64,000 bases of DNA, taken from NCBI RefSeq assembly GCF_020991375.1, contig NZ_JAJLQZ010000001.1, positions 537,891-601,890 on the forward strand, read 5' to 3'. The notes below the pieces were generated by a model. It searched no databases, was not told where the DNA came from, and saw nothing but the letters and a program-made list of their open reading frames with translations. The stretch comes from Glycomyces amatae. GTDB taxonomy: Bacteria > Actinomycetota > Actinomycetes > Mycobacteriales > Micromonosporaceae. This document shows, one piece after another, positions 36,378 to 45,385 of the stretch. The stretch's first letter is position 1. Every line of letters starts with the position of its first letter. The position numbers and the translations under genes are program-made.

Positions 36378-36725
36378 ATGGATCTCGTCCACCTGGTGCT
36401 CCGCTACCTCCACCTGCTCGGCTTCGCCGCGGTCTTCGGCGGCTGGCTCGTCTCCTGGCTCTCCAAGAAGTACGACTTCAACGCCGCGATGCTCTACGGC
36501 ATCGCCGTCCAGCTCGCCACCGGCATCGTCCTCTACGGACTCGCCAGTGCCGACGGGGACGCCGACCACGCCAAGCTCGGCGTGAAGTTCCTGTTCGCGC
36601 TGCTGCTCGCGGTCATGATCGCCATTCCCGTGTGGAAGAAGCGCGAGAAGGTCGCGGCCGGCCACTTCTGGGCCACCGGCGCCCTCATCGCCGCCACCGC
36701 GGGCGTGGCCGTCTTCTGGCAGTGA
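36378..36725 (+). CDS. Small membrane protein, four TM segments
   Basis: 115 aa with four hydrophobic helices (MDLVHLVLRYLHLLGFAAVFGGWLVSWLSKKYDFNAAMLYGIAVQLATGIVLYGL...). His residues within the first helix (VHLVLRYLHLLG) recall haem- or quinone-linked small membrane proteins, but no family is assigned. CATACT (36365-36370) ends 7 nt before the ATG; leaderless. Confidence 0.75.
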   Translation: MDLVHLVLRYLHLLGFAAVFGGWLVSWLSKKYDFNAAMLYGIAVQLATGIVLYGLASADGDADHAKLGVKFLFALLLAVMIAIPVWKKREKVAAGHFWATGALIAATAGVAVFWQ

Positions 36726-36828
36726 CCCCTCCGGGCCCGCGGGCGCGCCCGTGAAGGATGCGGGCGCAAAGCCGCAATCTCGGTGCAGTACCGACGAAAC
36801 ACCAGTTCACCACTGGTCTCAGTCATAG

Positions 36829-36852
36829 GATGTTTCGGTAACGAAATCATCA
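36829..36852. promoter_or_regulatory. Palindromic operator-like site upstream of the nucleoside operon
   Basis: TTTCG-GTAA-CGAAA with flanking GATG/CATC (one-base offset) forms a near-palindrome about 85-105 bp before the BMP lipoprotein gene. A LacI- or other repressor site is possible; the regulator is not in this window. Confidence 0.4.
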
Positions 36853-36935
36853 AGGTGAGTGTCAAAGGCCATCGAGTGCGGCCATGATTAGGCGGGTATC
36901 GACTTACCCCCTGGGAATTGTCAAAGGAGACCGAG

Positions 36936-38024
36936 ATGGCTGTCAAGCCGTTCAAGCTGGCCCTGGCGGGCTTCTCCGCCGTGGGTCTCGCCGCCCTCGC
37001 CGCTTGCGGCGAGGCACCGTCCGACTCGAACGGCGGCGACAACGCCGACGCGTCGTTCCTCGCCTGCATGGTCACCGACTCCGGCGGCGTCGACGACAAG
37101 TCGTTCAACGAGTCCTCCTGGGCCGGCATGGAGGCCGCCAAGGAGGAGAACGACGACATCGAGGTCGACTTCAAGGAGTCGGCGTCCGAGACCGACTACG
37201 ACCCCAACCTCCAGTCCTCGGTCGACGACGGCTGCAACTTCATCGTCGGCGTCGGCGGCCTCATGACCGAGAACGTCGACACCATCGCCACCGCGAACCC
37301 GGACATCCCCTTCGCCACGGTCGACGGCTTCTCCGAGGTCGAGAACGTCTACTCGATCCAGTTCGACACCGCCCAGTCGGCCTACCTCGCCGGCTACACG
37401 GCCGCCGCCCAGACCCAGACGGGCACCGTCGCCACCTGGGGCGGCATCCAGATCCCGCCGGTGACCATCTTCATGGACGGCTTCGTCGAGGGCGTCGCCA
37501 AGCACAACGAGGACAAGGGCACCGACGTGCAGGTCCTCGGCTGGGACGAGGCGGCCCAGACCGGCACCTTCATCAACGGCTTCGAGGACGTCGCCGCCGG
37601 CAAGAGCACCTCGGACACGTTCATCACCCAGGGCGCGGACATCCTCTTCCCGGTCGCCGGCCCCGCGGGCATCGGCGCGCTGACCGCCGCCTCGGAGAAC
37701 GAGGACGTCTCGGCGATCTGGGTCGACACCGACGGCTTCGTGTCCACCGAGTACGGCGCCGAGATCATCACCTCGGCCGAGAAGGGCCTCGCCACGGCCG
37801 TCAAGGACGCGGTGCTCGCCGCCTACGACGCCGCCAACGGCGGGGAGGCCATCTCGGGCTCCTACGTGGGCACCCTCGAGAACGGCGGCGTCTCGCTCGC
37901 CCCGTTCCACGACTTCGAGGACGCCGTCTCCGACGAGACCAAGGCCGAGCTGGACGCGCTGACCCAGCAGATCATCGACGGCGAGATCGTCGTCGAGTCC
38001 CCGGCCAGCCCGACCGCGTCGTAA
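36936..38024 (+). CDS. BMP family lipoprotein, nucleoside-binding component
   Basis: 362 aa. Lipoprotein signal peptide with lipobox LAAC (Cys about residue 23), then the periplasmic-binding fold of the BMP/PnrA family (ACMVTDSGGVDDKSFNESSWAGMEAA at the N-lobe, DILFPVAGPAGIGAL, WVDTDGFV). PnrA-type proteins bind purine and other nucleosides. The start has AAAGGAG upstream; an in-frame start 18 bp earlier is weaker. First gene of a six-gene import and salvage operon. Confidence 0.92.
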   Translation: MAVKPFKLALAGFSAVGLAALAACGEAPSDSNGGDNADASFLACMVTDSGGVDDKSFNESSWAGMEAAKEENDDIEVDFKESASETDYDPNLQSSVDDGCNFIVGVGGLMTENVDTIATANPDIPFATVDGFSEVENVYSIQFDTAQSAYLAGYTAAAQTQTGTVATWGGIQIPPVTIFMDGFVEGVAKHNEDKGTDVQVLGWDEAAQTGTFINGFEDVAAGKSTSDTFITQGADILFPVAGPAGIGALTAASENEDVSAIWVDTDGFVSTEYGAEIITSAEKGLATAVKDAVLAAYDAANGGEAISGSYVGTLENGGVSLAPFHDFEDAVSDETKAELDALTQQIIDGEIVVESPASPTAS

Positions 38025-38064
38025 GCCGGCCCCGGCCGAGACCGAACTGCAAAAGGGACGTGCA

Positions 38065-39699
38065 TTGCGACTCGAACTGAAGGGCCTGACGAAGAAGTTC
38101 GGCTCGTTCACCGCGGACGACGACATCGACCTCGTGGTCGAGCCCGGCCAGATCCACGCCGTCCTCGGCGAGAACGGCGCGGGCAAGTCGACGCTCATGA
38201 ACATGCTCTACGGGATCCTGCGGCCCACCAGCGGCGAGATCCTCATCGACGGGGAGCCGGCCTCCTTCTCGGGACCCGGCGACGCGATCGCCGCCGGGAT
38301 CGGGATGGTGCACCAGCACTTCAAGCTCGTCGGGCCCTTCAGCGTCGCCGACAACGTCCAGCTGGGCCGAGAGCACACCCGCGGCGCGGGCGTGCTCTCG
38401 GCCAAGGCCGCGCGCCGGGCCGTCCTGGACGTCTCCGAGCAGTACGGCCTGGCCCTGGACCCCGACGCGGTCTGCGAGGACCTGCCCGTCGGCGTCCAGC
38501 AGCGCGTCGAGATCGTCAAGGCCCTCTCGGGCCCCAAGACCGAGCTGCTCATCCTCGACGAGCCCACGGCGGTGCTCACGCCCGCCGAGATCACCGAGCT
38601 GCTCCAGATCATGCGCAACCTCGCCGAGGCCGGGACGTCGATCCTGTTCATCTCGCACAAGCTCAAAGAGGTCCAGGCCGTCGCCGACACCATCACCGTG
38701 ATCCGGCGCGGCAAGGTGGTCGCCGAGCTGGAGCCGACCGCCTCGGAGTCCGAGATGGCCTCCGCGATGGTCGGGCGCGCCGTGTCCCTCCAGGTCGACA
38801 AGACCCCGGCCGAGCCCGGCGAGGCCCGCCTCGAGGTCGAGGGCCTCACCGTCGTCTCCGACGCCGGCGTCAAGGTCGTCGACGGCCTCGACCTGACCGT
38901 CCGCGCCGGCGAGATCGTCGGCCTCGCGGGCGTCGAGGGCAACGGCCAGACCGAACTGGCCCGCGCCGTCCTCGGCCTCGTCAAGCCCGACGCGGGCCGC
39001 ATCGCGATCGACGGCCGCGACGCCCACGGGCGCTCGCCCGCCAGGCGCATCGCCGACGGCCTCGGCTACATCCCCGAGGACCGCGGCCGCGACGGCCTCG
39101 TCTCGGAGTTCTCGGTCGCCGAGAACCTCGTCCTCAACCAGTACAAGGACGCCCCCTACGCCAAGGGCGGCGTCGTCGACGCGGGCGCCGTCCACCGGCG
39201 GGCCGTCGACTCGATCGCCGAGTTCGACATCCGCACCCAGTCCCCGGACGAGTCCGCCTCGTCGCTGTCGGGCGGCAACCAGCAGAAGGTCATCATCGCC
39301 CGCGAGTTCTCCCGGCCCCGCCGGTTCCTCGTCGCGGCGCAGCCGACCCGCGGCGTGGACGTCGGCGCGACCGAGTTCATCCACTCCCGCCTCGTCTCCG
39401 AGCGCGACACCGGCACCGGGGTCCTCCTCATCTCGTCCGAACTGGACGAGATCTACGCGCTCGCCGACCGCATCGCCGTGATCTACAACGGCCGCATCGT
39501 CGGCGAGGTCGACCCGGGCACCCCCCGCGACGTCATCGGCCGCCTCATGGTCGGCGCCGACGCCGCCGCCGCGGAAGCCGGACCCGAGACCGGCACCGAT
39601 GCCGGGACCGGCAGCGACATCGAGACCAGCACCGGTATTGAGACCAGCACCGGTATTGAGACCAGCACCGACGAGGACGCCAATGGAGGTGACCGTTGA
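38065..39699 (+). CDS. Nucleoside ABC transporter ATPase (two fused ABC domains)
   Basis: 544 aa from a TTG start with AAAAGGGA upstream. First domain intact: GENGAGKST, signature around LPVGVQQRVEIVKAL, ILDEPTAVLTP, ISHKLKEV. The second has the family's degenerate P-loop GVEGNGQTEL but a good LSGGNQQKVIIAREF. This matches the sugar/nucleoside (RbsA/NupA-like) class. The last 30 residues are a Thr/Glu-rich repeat encoded by five 18-bp units. Overlaps the permease start (TTGA). Confidence 0.92.
   Translation: MRLELKGLTKKFGSFTADDDIDLVVEPGQIHAVLGENGAGKSTLMNMLYGILRPTSGEILIDGEPASFSGPGDAIAAGIGMVHQHFKLVGPFSVADNVQLGREHTRGAGVLSAKAARRAVLDVSEQYGLALDPDAVCEDLPVGVQQRVEIVKALSGPKTELLILDEPTAVLTPAEITELLQIMRNLAEAGTSILFISHKLKEVQAVADTITVIRRGKVVAELEPTASESEMASAMVGRAVSLQVDKTPAEPGEARLEVEGLTVVSDAGVKVVDGLDLTVRAGEIVGLAGVEGNGQTELARAVLGLVKPDAGRIAIDGRDAHGRSPARRIADGLGYIPEDRGRDGLVSEFSVAENLVLNQYKDAPYAKGGVVDAGAVHRRAVDSIAEFDIRTQSPDESASSLSGGNQQKVIIAREFSRPRRFLVAAQPTRGVDVGATEFIHSRLVSERDTGTGVLLISSELDEIYALADRIAVIYNGRIVGEVDPGTPRDVIGRLMVGADAAAAEAGPETGTDAGTGSDIETSTGIETSTGIETSTDEDANGGDR
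39586..39675 (+). repeat. 18-bp tandem repeat, 5 units, at the 3' end of the ATPase gene
   Basis: Units start at 39586, 39604, 39622, 39640 and 39658. The third and fourth are identical and the others diverged, sharing GAGACCRGCACCG. In frame, they encode ETGTDA/GTGSDI/ETSTGI/ETSTGI/ETSTDE. Confidence 0.85.
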
Positions 39700-40979
39700 G
39701 CACGGAGACCAAGTCCCCGGCCCCCGAGCAGCCTGAAGCGGCCGCGGCCCCCGAGCCGAAGCCGAACTTCATGCGGCTCTTCGGCCGCTACCTGACCGAG
39801 GCGAACTCGGTCATGGTGACGGTCTACTCGCTGCTGCTGGCCTTCCTCATCGGCGCGATCCTCCTCATCGTCTCCGACGAGTACACCCGCTCCACCTACT
39901 CCTACTTCTTCGCCCGCCCCCAGGACGCCCTCTCCGCCTCCTGGTACCTCGTGCGCGACTCCTACCTGGCCCTGTTCGAGGGCGCGATCCTCAACCTCAA
40001 CACCCTCGACCGGTTCGCGGCCGGCACCGCCGACTTCGGCGACGTCCTGCGCCCCCTCTCGGAGACGCTCACCTACGCGACCCCGCTGATCTTCACCGGC
40101 CTCGCCGTCGGCCTCGCCTTCCGAGCGGGCCTGTTCAACATCGGCGCCCAGGGCCAGATGATCTTCGGCATGATGGGCGCGCTCATCGTCGGCTTCAGCC
40201 TGAACCTGCCCGCCGCGATCCACCTGCCCCTGGCGGTCATCGCCGGCGCGGTCGCGGGCGGCCTCTTCGGCGCCGTCCCCGGCGTCCTCAAGGCCACCAC
40301 CGGCGCGCACGAGGTCATCTCCTCGATCATGCTGAACAACATCGCCGCGCTGTTCCTGGTGTGGGCCATCGGCACCGACTTCCTCCACTCGGAGACCAAG
40401 CCCGACCTGGTCACCAAGCCGGTCGAGGACTCCGCCGTCATGCCGACCCTCCTGTCCTCGCTCAACTCGTCCCTGCGCGTCAACTTCTCGCTGGTCGTCG
40501 GCATCGCCGCCGCCGTCTTCGTGTGGTGGCTGCTGTCGAAGTCCACCTTCGGGTTCCGCATCCGCGCCGTCGGCTTCAACGAGCACGCCTCGGCCACCGC
40601 GGGCATGCGCATCGGCTCGACCTACTCGACCACGATGGCCGCCGCGGGCGCCCTCGCCGGCCTCGCCGGCGCGGCCCTGTCCCTCGGCGTCGGCTCGGGC
40701 GGCATCACCACCAACACCGCCCTCGAGTACGGCTTCGACGGCATCACCGTCGCGCTCCTGGGCCGCGCCAACCCCGGCGGCATCGTCGCCGCGGCGCTCC
40801 TGTTCGGCGCGCTCAAGGCCGGGGCCCTGTCGGCCCAGCCCGACGTGCCCGTGGACATCTCGACCCTGCTCCAGGCGATCATCGTGCTCTTCATCGCCGC
40901 CCCCGCACTGGTCAAGGCGATCCTGCACCTGCGCACCCCGCGCGGCGGCCTGGTCACCCTCGAAGCGAAAGGCTGGTGA
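39696..40979 (+). CDS. Nucleoside ABC transporter permease (first)
   Basis: 427 aa from a TTG with GGAGGTGACCG in front. BPD_transp_2 (RbsC/branched-chain amino acid-like) family, about nine hydrophobic helices; hallmark GLFNIGAQGQMIFG and TGAHEVISSIMLNNIA. The first 35 residues are a charged, Pro/Glu-rich cytoplasmic tail. Forms the heterodimeric channel with the next permease. Confidence 0.9.
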   Translation: MSTETKSPAPEQPEAAAAPEPKPNFMRLFGRYLTEANSVMVTVYSLLLAFLIGAILLIVSDEYTRSTYSYFFARPQDALSASWYLVRDSYLALFEGAILNLNTLDRFAAGTADFGDVLRPLSETLTYATPLIFTGLAVGLAFRAGLFNIGAQGQMIFGMMGALIVGFSLNLPAAIHLPLAVIAGAVAGGLFGAVPGVLKATTGAHEVISSIMLNNIAALFLVWAIGTDFLHSETKPDLVTKPVEDSAVMPTLLSSLNSSLRVNFSLVVGIAAAVFVWWLLSKSTFGFRIRAVGFNEHASATAGMRIGSTYSTTMAAAGALAGLAGAALSLGVGSGGITTNTALEYGFDGITVALLGRANPGGIVAAALLFGALKAGALSAQPDVPVDISTLLQAIIVLFIAAPALVKAILHLRTPRGGLVTLEAKGW

Positions 40980-40984
40980 GCCCC

Positions 40985-42259
40985 ATGGCAGTGGACACCA
41001 TGGAAGCGCCCGCGCTGGTCGACGACCGCGCACCGGCCCGCCACCTCAAGGCCGGCGTCGTCTACGCCGCCCTCGGCCTGCTCCTGGTCGTGCTCGCGCT
41101 CACCGCGCTCGACGGGGACCGCACCACCACCGTCGCCTTCGACAGGACCCTCGCCGACGCCGACTGGGCCCTGCCCACGTTGGGCGCGGTCATCGCCCTC
41201 GGCGCCGTCACCGCCGCCGCGGGCGCGTGGATGATCGCCGGCCTCGCGCACCGCTGGTTCAAGCTCGCCTCGGTCGCGGCCGTGACGGCGTTCGTGCTCG
41301 CGCTGCTCGTCTGGTCCTACTCCCAGCCGGGCACGGTCTTCCGGGCCGAGTCGATCCTCGCCGGGGCCCTGTTCCTGTCGCTCCCCTACATGTTCGGCGC
41401 CCTCTCGGGCGTCGTGTGCGAGCGCTCGGGCGTCATCAACATCGGCATCGAGGGCCAGTTCCTCATGGGCGCCTTCACCGGCGTCCTGGTCGCCAACATC
41501 ACCGGGAACGTCTACGCGGGCATGGTCGGCGCGATGCTCGCCGGGGCGCTCTCCACGATGCTCCTCGCGCTGCTGGCCACCAAGTACCAGGTCAACCAGG
41601 TCGTCGTCGGCGTCATCCTCAACCTGCTCGCGCTCGGCTTCACCAGCTTCATGTACGACCAGCTGAAGAAGGCCGACGGGCTCAACGACGCGTTCTCGAT
41701 CCCGACGATCTCCTGGGGCCCGCTCGCGGACATCCCCGTGCTCGGCCCGGTCCTGTTCCAGCAGAAGCTGTTCGTGTACGTCGGCCTCGTACTCGTGGCC
41801 GCCGTCTGGTTCCTGCTGTACCGCACCCGCTGGGGCCTGCGCACCCGCGCGGTGGGCGAGCACCCGGCGGCGGCGGACTCCATGGGCGTCGACGTCAACC
41901 GGCTGCGGTTCTGGAACGTCACGGCTGCGGGCCTCATCGCCGGGTTCGGCGGCGCCTGGTTCACCATCGCGAACTCCCTGGCGTTCAGCAAGAACATGAC
42001 CGCCGGGCTCGGGTTCGTGGCGCTCGCCGTCATGATCGTGGGCCGCTGGAACCCCCTCGGGGTCCTCGCGGGCGCGCTCATCTTCGGCTTCACCACGCAG
42101 GTCGCCCGCGACCTCGACGCCTCCGGTTCGTCCCTCGTCCCCGGCGAGTTCCTCCAGATGCTCCCGTACGCGGTCACGCTCGTGGTCGTCGCCGGGCTCA
42201 TCGGCAGGGCCAAGGCCCCCGCGGCCGACGGCGTGCCCTACAACCCGGGGGACAAGTGA
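40985..42259 (+). CDS. Nucleoside ABC transporter permease (second)
   Basis: 424 aa, same family, about ten hydrophobic helices. Hallmarks SGVVCERSGVINIGIEGQFLMGA and YQVNQVVVGVILNLLALG. Start ATG 40985; a GTG at 40976 in a GTGA overlap with the previous stop would add three residues and is equally plausible. Cytidine deaminase follows 2 bp after the stop. Confidence 0.9.
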   Translation: MAVDTMEAPALVDDRAPARHLKAGVVYAALGLLLVVLALTALDGDRTTTVAFDRTLADADWALPTLGAVIALGAVTAAAGAWMIAGLAHRWFKLASVAAVTAFVLALLVWSYSQPGTVFRAESILAGALFLSLPYMFGALSGVVCERSGVINIGIEGQFLMGAFTGVLVANITGNVYAGMVGAMLAGALSTMLLALLATKYQVNQVVVGVILNLLALGFTSFMYDQLKKADGLNDAFSIPTISWGPLADIPVLGPVLFQQKLFVYVGLVLVAAVWFLLYRTRWGLRTRAVGEHPAAADSMGVDVNRLRFWNVTAAGLIAGFGGAWFTIANSLAFSKNMTAGLGFVALAVMIVGRWNPLGVLAGALIFGFTTQVARDLDASGSSLVPGEFLQMLPYAVTLVVVAGLIGRAKAPAADGVPYNPGDK

Positions 42260-42261
42260 CG

Positions 42262-42657
42262 ATGGCCGACATCGACTGGGACCTGCTGCGCGGCGAGGCC
42301 CGCGCGGCGATGCGCCGCGCGTACGTCCCCTACTCGAAGTACCCGGTGGGCGTCGCCGGGCTCGTCGACGACGGCCGGATCGTCTCGGGCTGCAACGTCG
42401 AGAACGCCTCCTACGGGCTGACCCTGTGCGCCGAGTGCGGCATGGTCTCCCAGCTCGCCAACACCGGCGGCGGGCGCCTGCTCGCCGTCGCCTGCGTCGA
42501 CGGCGCGGGCGAACCCCTCACCCCCTGCGGCCGCTGCCGCCAGCTGCTCTTCGAGCACGGCGGACCGGACTGCCTCGTGGACGAATCGCCCGGGCCGACC
42601 ACCGTGGGGGCCCTGCTCCCCGGCGCGTTCGGGCCCGACCACCTGGCGCAGGATTGA
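42262..42657 (+). CDS. cdd: Cytidine deaminase
   Basis: 131 aa, the homotetrameric zinc type. Converts cytidine and deoxycytidine to uridine forms. SGCNVENASYGLTLCAE gives C56 (zinc) and E58 (proton shuttle); PCGRC gives zinc ligands C89 and C92, the canonical spacing. Lies directly after the nucleoside permease, so imported cytidine can be deaminated at once. Confidence 0.94.
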   Translation: MADIDWDLLRGEARAAMRRAYVPYSKYPVGVAGLVDDGRIVSGCNVENASYGLTLCAECGMVSQLANTGGGRLLAVACVDGAGEPLTPCGRCRQLLFEHGGPDCLVDESPGPTTVGALLPGAFGPDHLAQD

Positions 42658-42706
42658 ACCGCGCCCCGGGACCGGGGCGCCCCGCATCGCTAGTGAGGGA
42701 ACGCCA

Positions 42707-43984
42707 ATGATCACCGCTGTCGACGTCATCCGCACCAAACGGGACGGCGGCGAACTCTCGACCGCCCAGATCGACTGGGTCATCGACGCCTATACGAAGG
42801 GCGCCGTGGCCGACGAGCAGATGTCCGCCCTCGCGATGGCGATCTTCCTCAACGGAGCGAAGCCGCGCGAGATCGCCGACTGGACCGCCGCGATGATCCG
42901 CTCGGGGATCACGCTCGACCTCTCGTCCGTGGGCAAGCGCTGCGTGGACAAGCACTCCACCGGCGGCGTGGGCGACAAGATCACCCTGCCGCTGGCCCCG
43001 CTCGTCGCCGTCTTCGACGTCGCGGTCCCGCAGCTGTCGGGCCGCGGACTCGGGCACACCGGCGGGACGCTCGACAAGCTCGAGTCGATCCCCGGCTTCC
43101 AGGTCGACATGACCGAGGCCCAGGTCCTGGAGCAGCTCAAGGAGATCGGCGCGGTCATCTGCGCCGCCACCGGCGACCTCGCCCCCGCCGACAAGAAGCT
43201 GTACGCCCTGCGCGACATCACCTCCACCGTGGAGGCGATCCCGCTGATCGCGTCCTCGATCATGTGCAAGAAGATCGCCGAGGGCGCCGACGCGATCGTG
43301 CTCGACGTCAAGGTCGGCTCGGGCGCGTTCATGAAGGAGTTCGGACAGGCCCGCGAACTGGCCGAGACCATGGTGCGCCTCGGCGCCGACCACGGCGTCG
43401 ACACCCGCGCGCTCCTGACCGACATGTCGGTCCCGCTGGGCCGCACCGCGGGCAACGCCCTGGAGGTGCGCGAGTCCGTCGAGGTCCTCGCCGGGGGCGG
43501 CCCCGAGGACGTCGTGGAGCTGACCGTGGCCCTCGCGAAGGAGATGCTCGCGGCCGCGGGCAAGCCCGACGCCGACCCCGCGGCGGCCCTGAACGACGGC
43601 CGCGCGATGGACGTGTGGCGCAGGATGGTCGCCGCCCAGGGCGGCGACGCCGACGCCGAGCTCCCCCTCGCCCGCGAGACCGAGGAGGTCACCGCGGACG
43701 CCGACGGCTTCGTGTCCGAGATGGACGCCTACGCGGTCGGCGTCGCGGCCTGGCGCCTCGGCGCGGGCCGCGAGCGCCAGGGCCAGCCGGTCCAGGCGGG
43801 CGCGGGCGTCGAGATCCTCAAGGCCGTGGGCGAACCGGTCAAGGCCGGGGAGGCGGTCCTGCGCCTGCACACCGACACCCCCGAGCGCTTCGCGGCCGCG
43901 AAGGAGACCCTCGAAGGGCAGTGGTCAGTGGGCGCCGAGCCCGCCGAGCGCGGCCCGATCGTCCTCGACCGCGTCACCGCATAA
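42707..43984 (+). CDS. deoA: Thymidine phosphorylase (pyrimidine-nucleoside phosphorylase)
   Basis: 425 aa. Splits thymidine or deoxyuridine with phosphate to the base and deoxyribose-1-phosphate. Phosphate site KHSTGGVGDKITLPLAPLVA, SGRGLGHTGGTLDKLESIPG, and C-terminal domain AVGVAAWRLGAGRERQGQPVQAGAGVEILKAVG. Completes the import-deaminate-phosphorolyse pathway of the operon. Confidence 0.94.
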   Translation: MITAVDVIRTKRDGGELSTAQIDWVIDAYTKGAVADEQMSALAMAIFLNGAKPREIADWTAAMIRSGITLDLSSVGKRCVDKHSTGGVGDKITLPLAPLVAVFDVAVPQLSGRGLGHTGGTLDKLESIPGFQVDMTEAQVLEQLKEIGAVICAATGDLAPADKKLYALRDITSTVEAIPLIASSIMCKKIAEGADAIVLDVKVGSGAFMKEFGQARELAETMVRLGADHGVDTRALLTDMSVPLGRTAGNALEVRESVEVLAGGGPEDVVELTVALAKEMLAAAGKPDADPAAALNDGRAMDVWRRMVAAQGGDADAELPLARETEEVTADADGFVSEMDAYAVGVAAWRLGAGRERQGQPVQAGAGVEILKAVGEPVKAGEAVLRLHTDTPERFAAAKETLEGQWSVGAEPAERGPIVLDRVTA

Positions 43985-44208
43985 GGCGCGCGACGGCGCC
44001 GGGACCGGGTCCGGTCGGTGCGGCGGTGGCCGGGCCGGTCGCCGCCGGGCTCGGCCGGGCGCCCTCCCGGCAGTACCGCTCCGTCCGTGAACGCCACGGA
44101 AGCAACCACTTTCGTGCGCATCGCGTGTTGTCCAAGTCGGACTCCCTCATCATCGCCTGTTGGCGGACGACGACTGCCACGACAGCACACGACTGGACAA
44201 GGAGCCCC

Positions 44209-45315
44209 ATGCACTCCGCACCCTCTTCGGGCACGCGTGTCAACGCACGCCTGGCGGCAGCGGTCGTCGCCGGCCTGGCCGCCACCGCGGGCCTCGCGGC
44301 GCCGGCCGTCGCCCAGGACGCCGATCCCCACCACCCCTACCTGCTCGGCGACGTCGTCGTCACCGAAGCGCCGCAAGGGACCACCGTCGCGGTCACACCG
44401 ACGTTCCTCCAGGAGCGCGGTCTCGACCCGGACACCGCGGCGGTGGTGGTCGAGTTCGACGATTCGGTCGCGCGGCTCGGTTCCCGCTACATCGGCGCCG
44501 AAGCGGTCGCCGACTACGACAACTGCGCCGACACCGCCGTCGGCCAGGTCGGCGGCATCGTATGCGTGATCACCGATGTCGCGGACCAGGTCGGAACGGC
44601 GCTGACGCTCACCGATCCGATCGGCTATGAGATCCTCGCGCAGGCGCCCGGCCCGTATGACGTCTGCCGGTGCGCCTACCGTGTCGCCACGGTCGACGCC
44701 GCGACGCTTCAGGCCGAGTACGGCGGGGTGACCTGGGACCCGGCGTCCCAGAACCTCCTGGGGATCGAGGCCGCCGACGCATGGGACCCCTCGGCGGGCA
44801 CGGCCGGCACCGTCACGCTGGTCACCGCGGCGAACCCGTACGACCTCAAGGTCACCGGCAACAACACCTTCGGCGGGGCGGTCGGCGACCTGTACACCGC
44901 GCCGGTCTGGTTCGGCAACGACGGCCCGGCCCTCGGCCTCGACATGTCCTTCGACGACCAGGGCTCCTACGTGATCCGAGGGCGGATGCCCGACGGGATC
45001 GAGCTGGCGAGCCTCGACGACGCCCCCTACTGGAACTGCGTCGACGAGGCCGCACTGGGAGAGGAGTACGACCGGGCCGAGGACACGGTCCTTGATCGCT
45101 TCGACTTCGTCTGCTACGCCGAGTCGATCCGATCGCGGACCCAGTTCTCGTTCGGCATCCGCATCGTGGGCGGCTCGGGCGAGCAGGGCATGATCGAAGT
45201 CGCGCCCGCGTACACCAGCCCCTATGCGGACTCCCTCGACGCCGACTCGTCGAACGACGTCATGCCGTTCATCAACGCGCTGCCGCCTGCCGGGGCCGGA
45301 GGCGACGGCGACTAG
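44209..45315 (+). CDS. Secreted protein of unknown function
   Basis: 368 aa. Signal peptide residues 1-38 (NARLAAAVVAGLAATAGLAAPAVAQ-A). The mature part is acidic and looks beta-rich: repeated short domains with Asp/Asn turns and seven Cys in CRCAYR, NCADT, VCVI, NCVDE and VCYA segments. No catalytic motif found. A ribosome binding site AAGGAG precedes the ATG. The 224 bp upstream hold its promoter region; no gene recognised there. Confidence 0.65.
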   Translation: MHSAPSSGTRVNARLAAAVVAGLAATAGLAAPAVAQDADPHHPYLLGDVVVTEAPQGTTVAVTPTFLQERGLDPDTAAVVVEFDDSVARLGSRYIGAEAVADYDNCADTAVGQVGGIVCVITDVADQVGTALTLTDPIGYEILAQAPGPYDVCRCAYRVATVDAATLQAEYGGVTWDPASQNLLGIEAADAWDPSAGTAGTVTLVTAANPYDLKVTGNNTFGGAVGDLYTAPVWFGNDGPALGLDMSFDDQGSYVIRGRMPDGIELASLDDAPYWNCVDEAALGEEYDRAEDTVLDRFDFVCYAESIRSRTQFSFGIRIVGGSGEQGMIEVAPAYTSPYADSLDADSSNDVMPFINALPPAGAGGDGD

Positions 45316-45339
45316 ACGCGGGCGCGCACCGGTGACAAC

Positions 45340-45367
45340 GGGCGGCCCCGCTTCGGCGGGGCCGCCC
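45340..45367. terminator. Terminator between convergent genes
   Basis: 12-bp stem (45340-45351 with 45356-45367) and a TTCG tetraloop. Confidence 0.88.
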
Positions 45368-45385
45368 GCCGCTCGTCTTCGGGCC

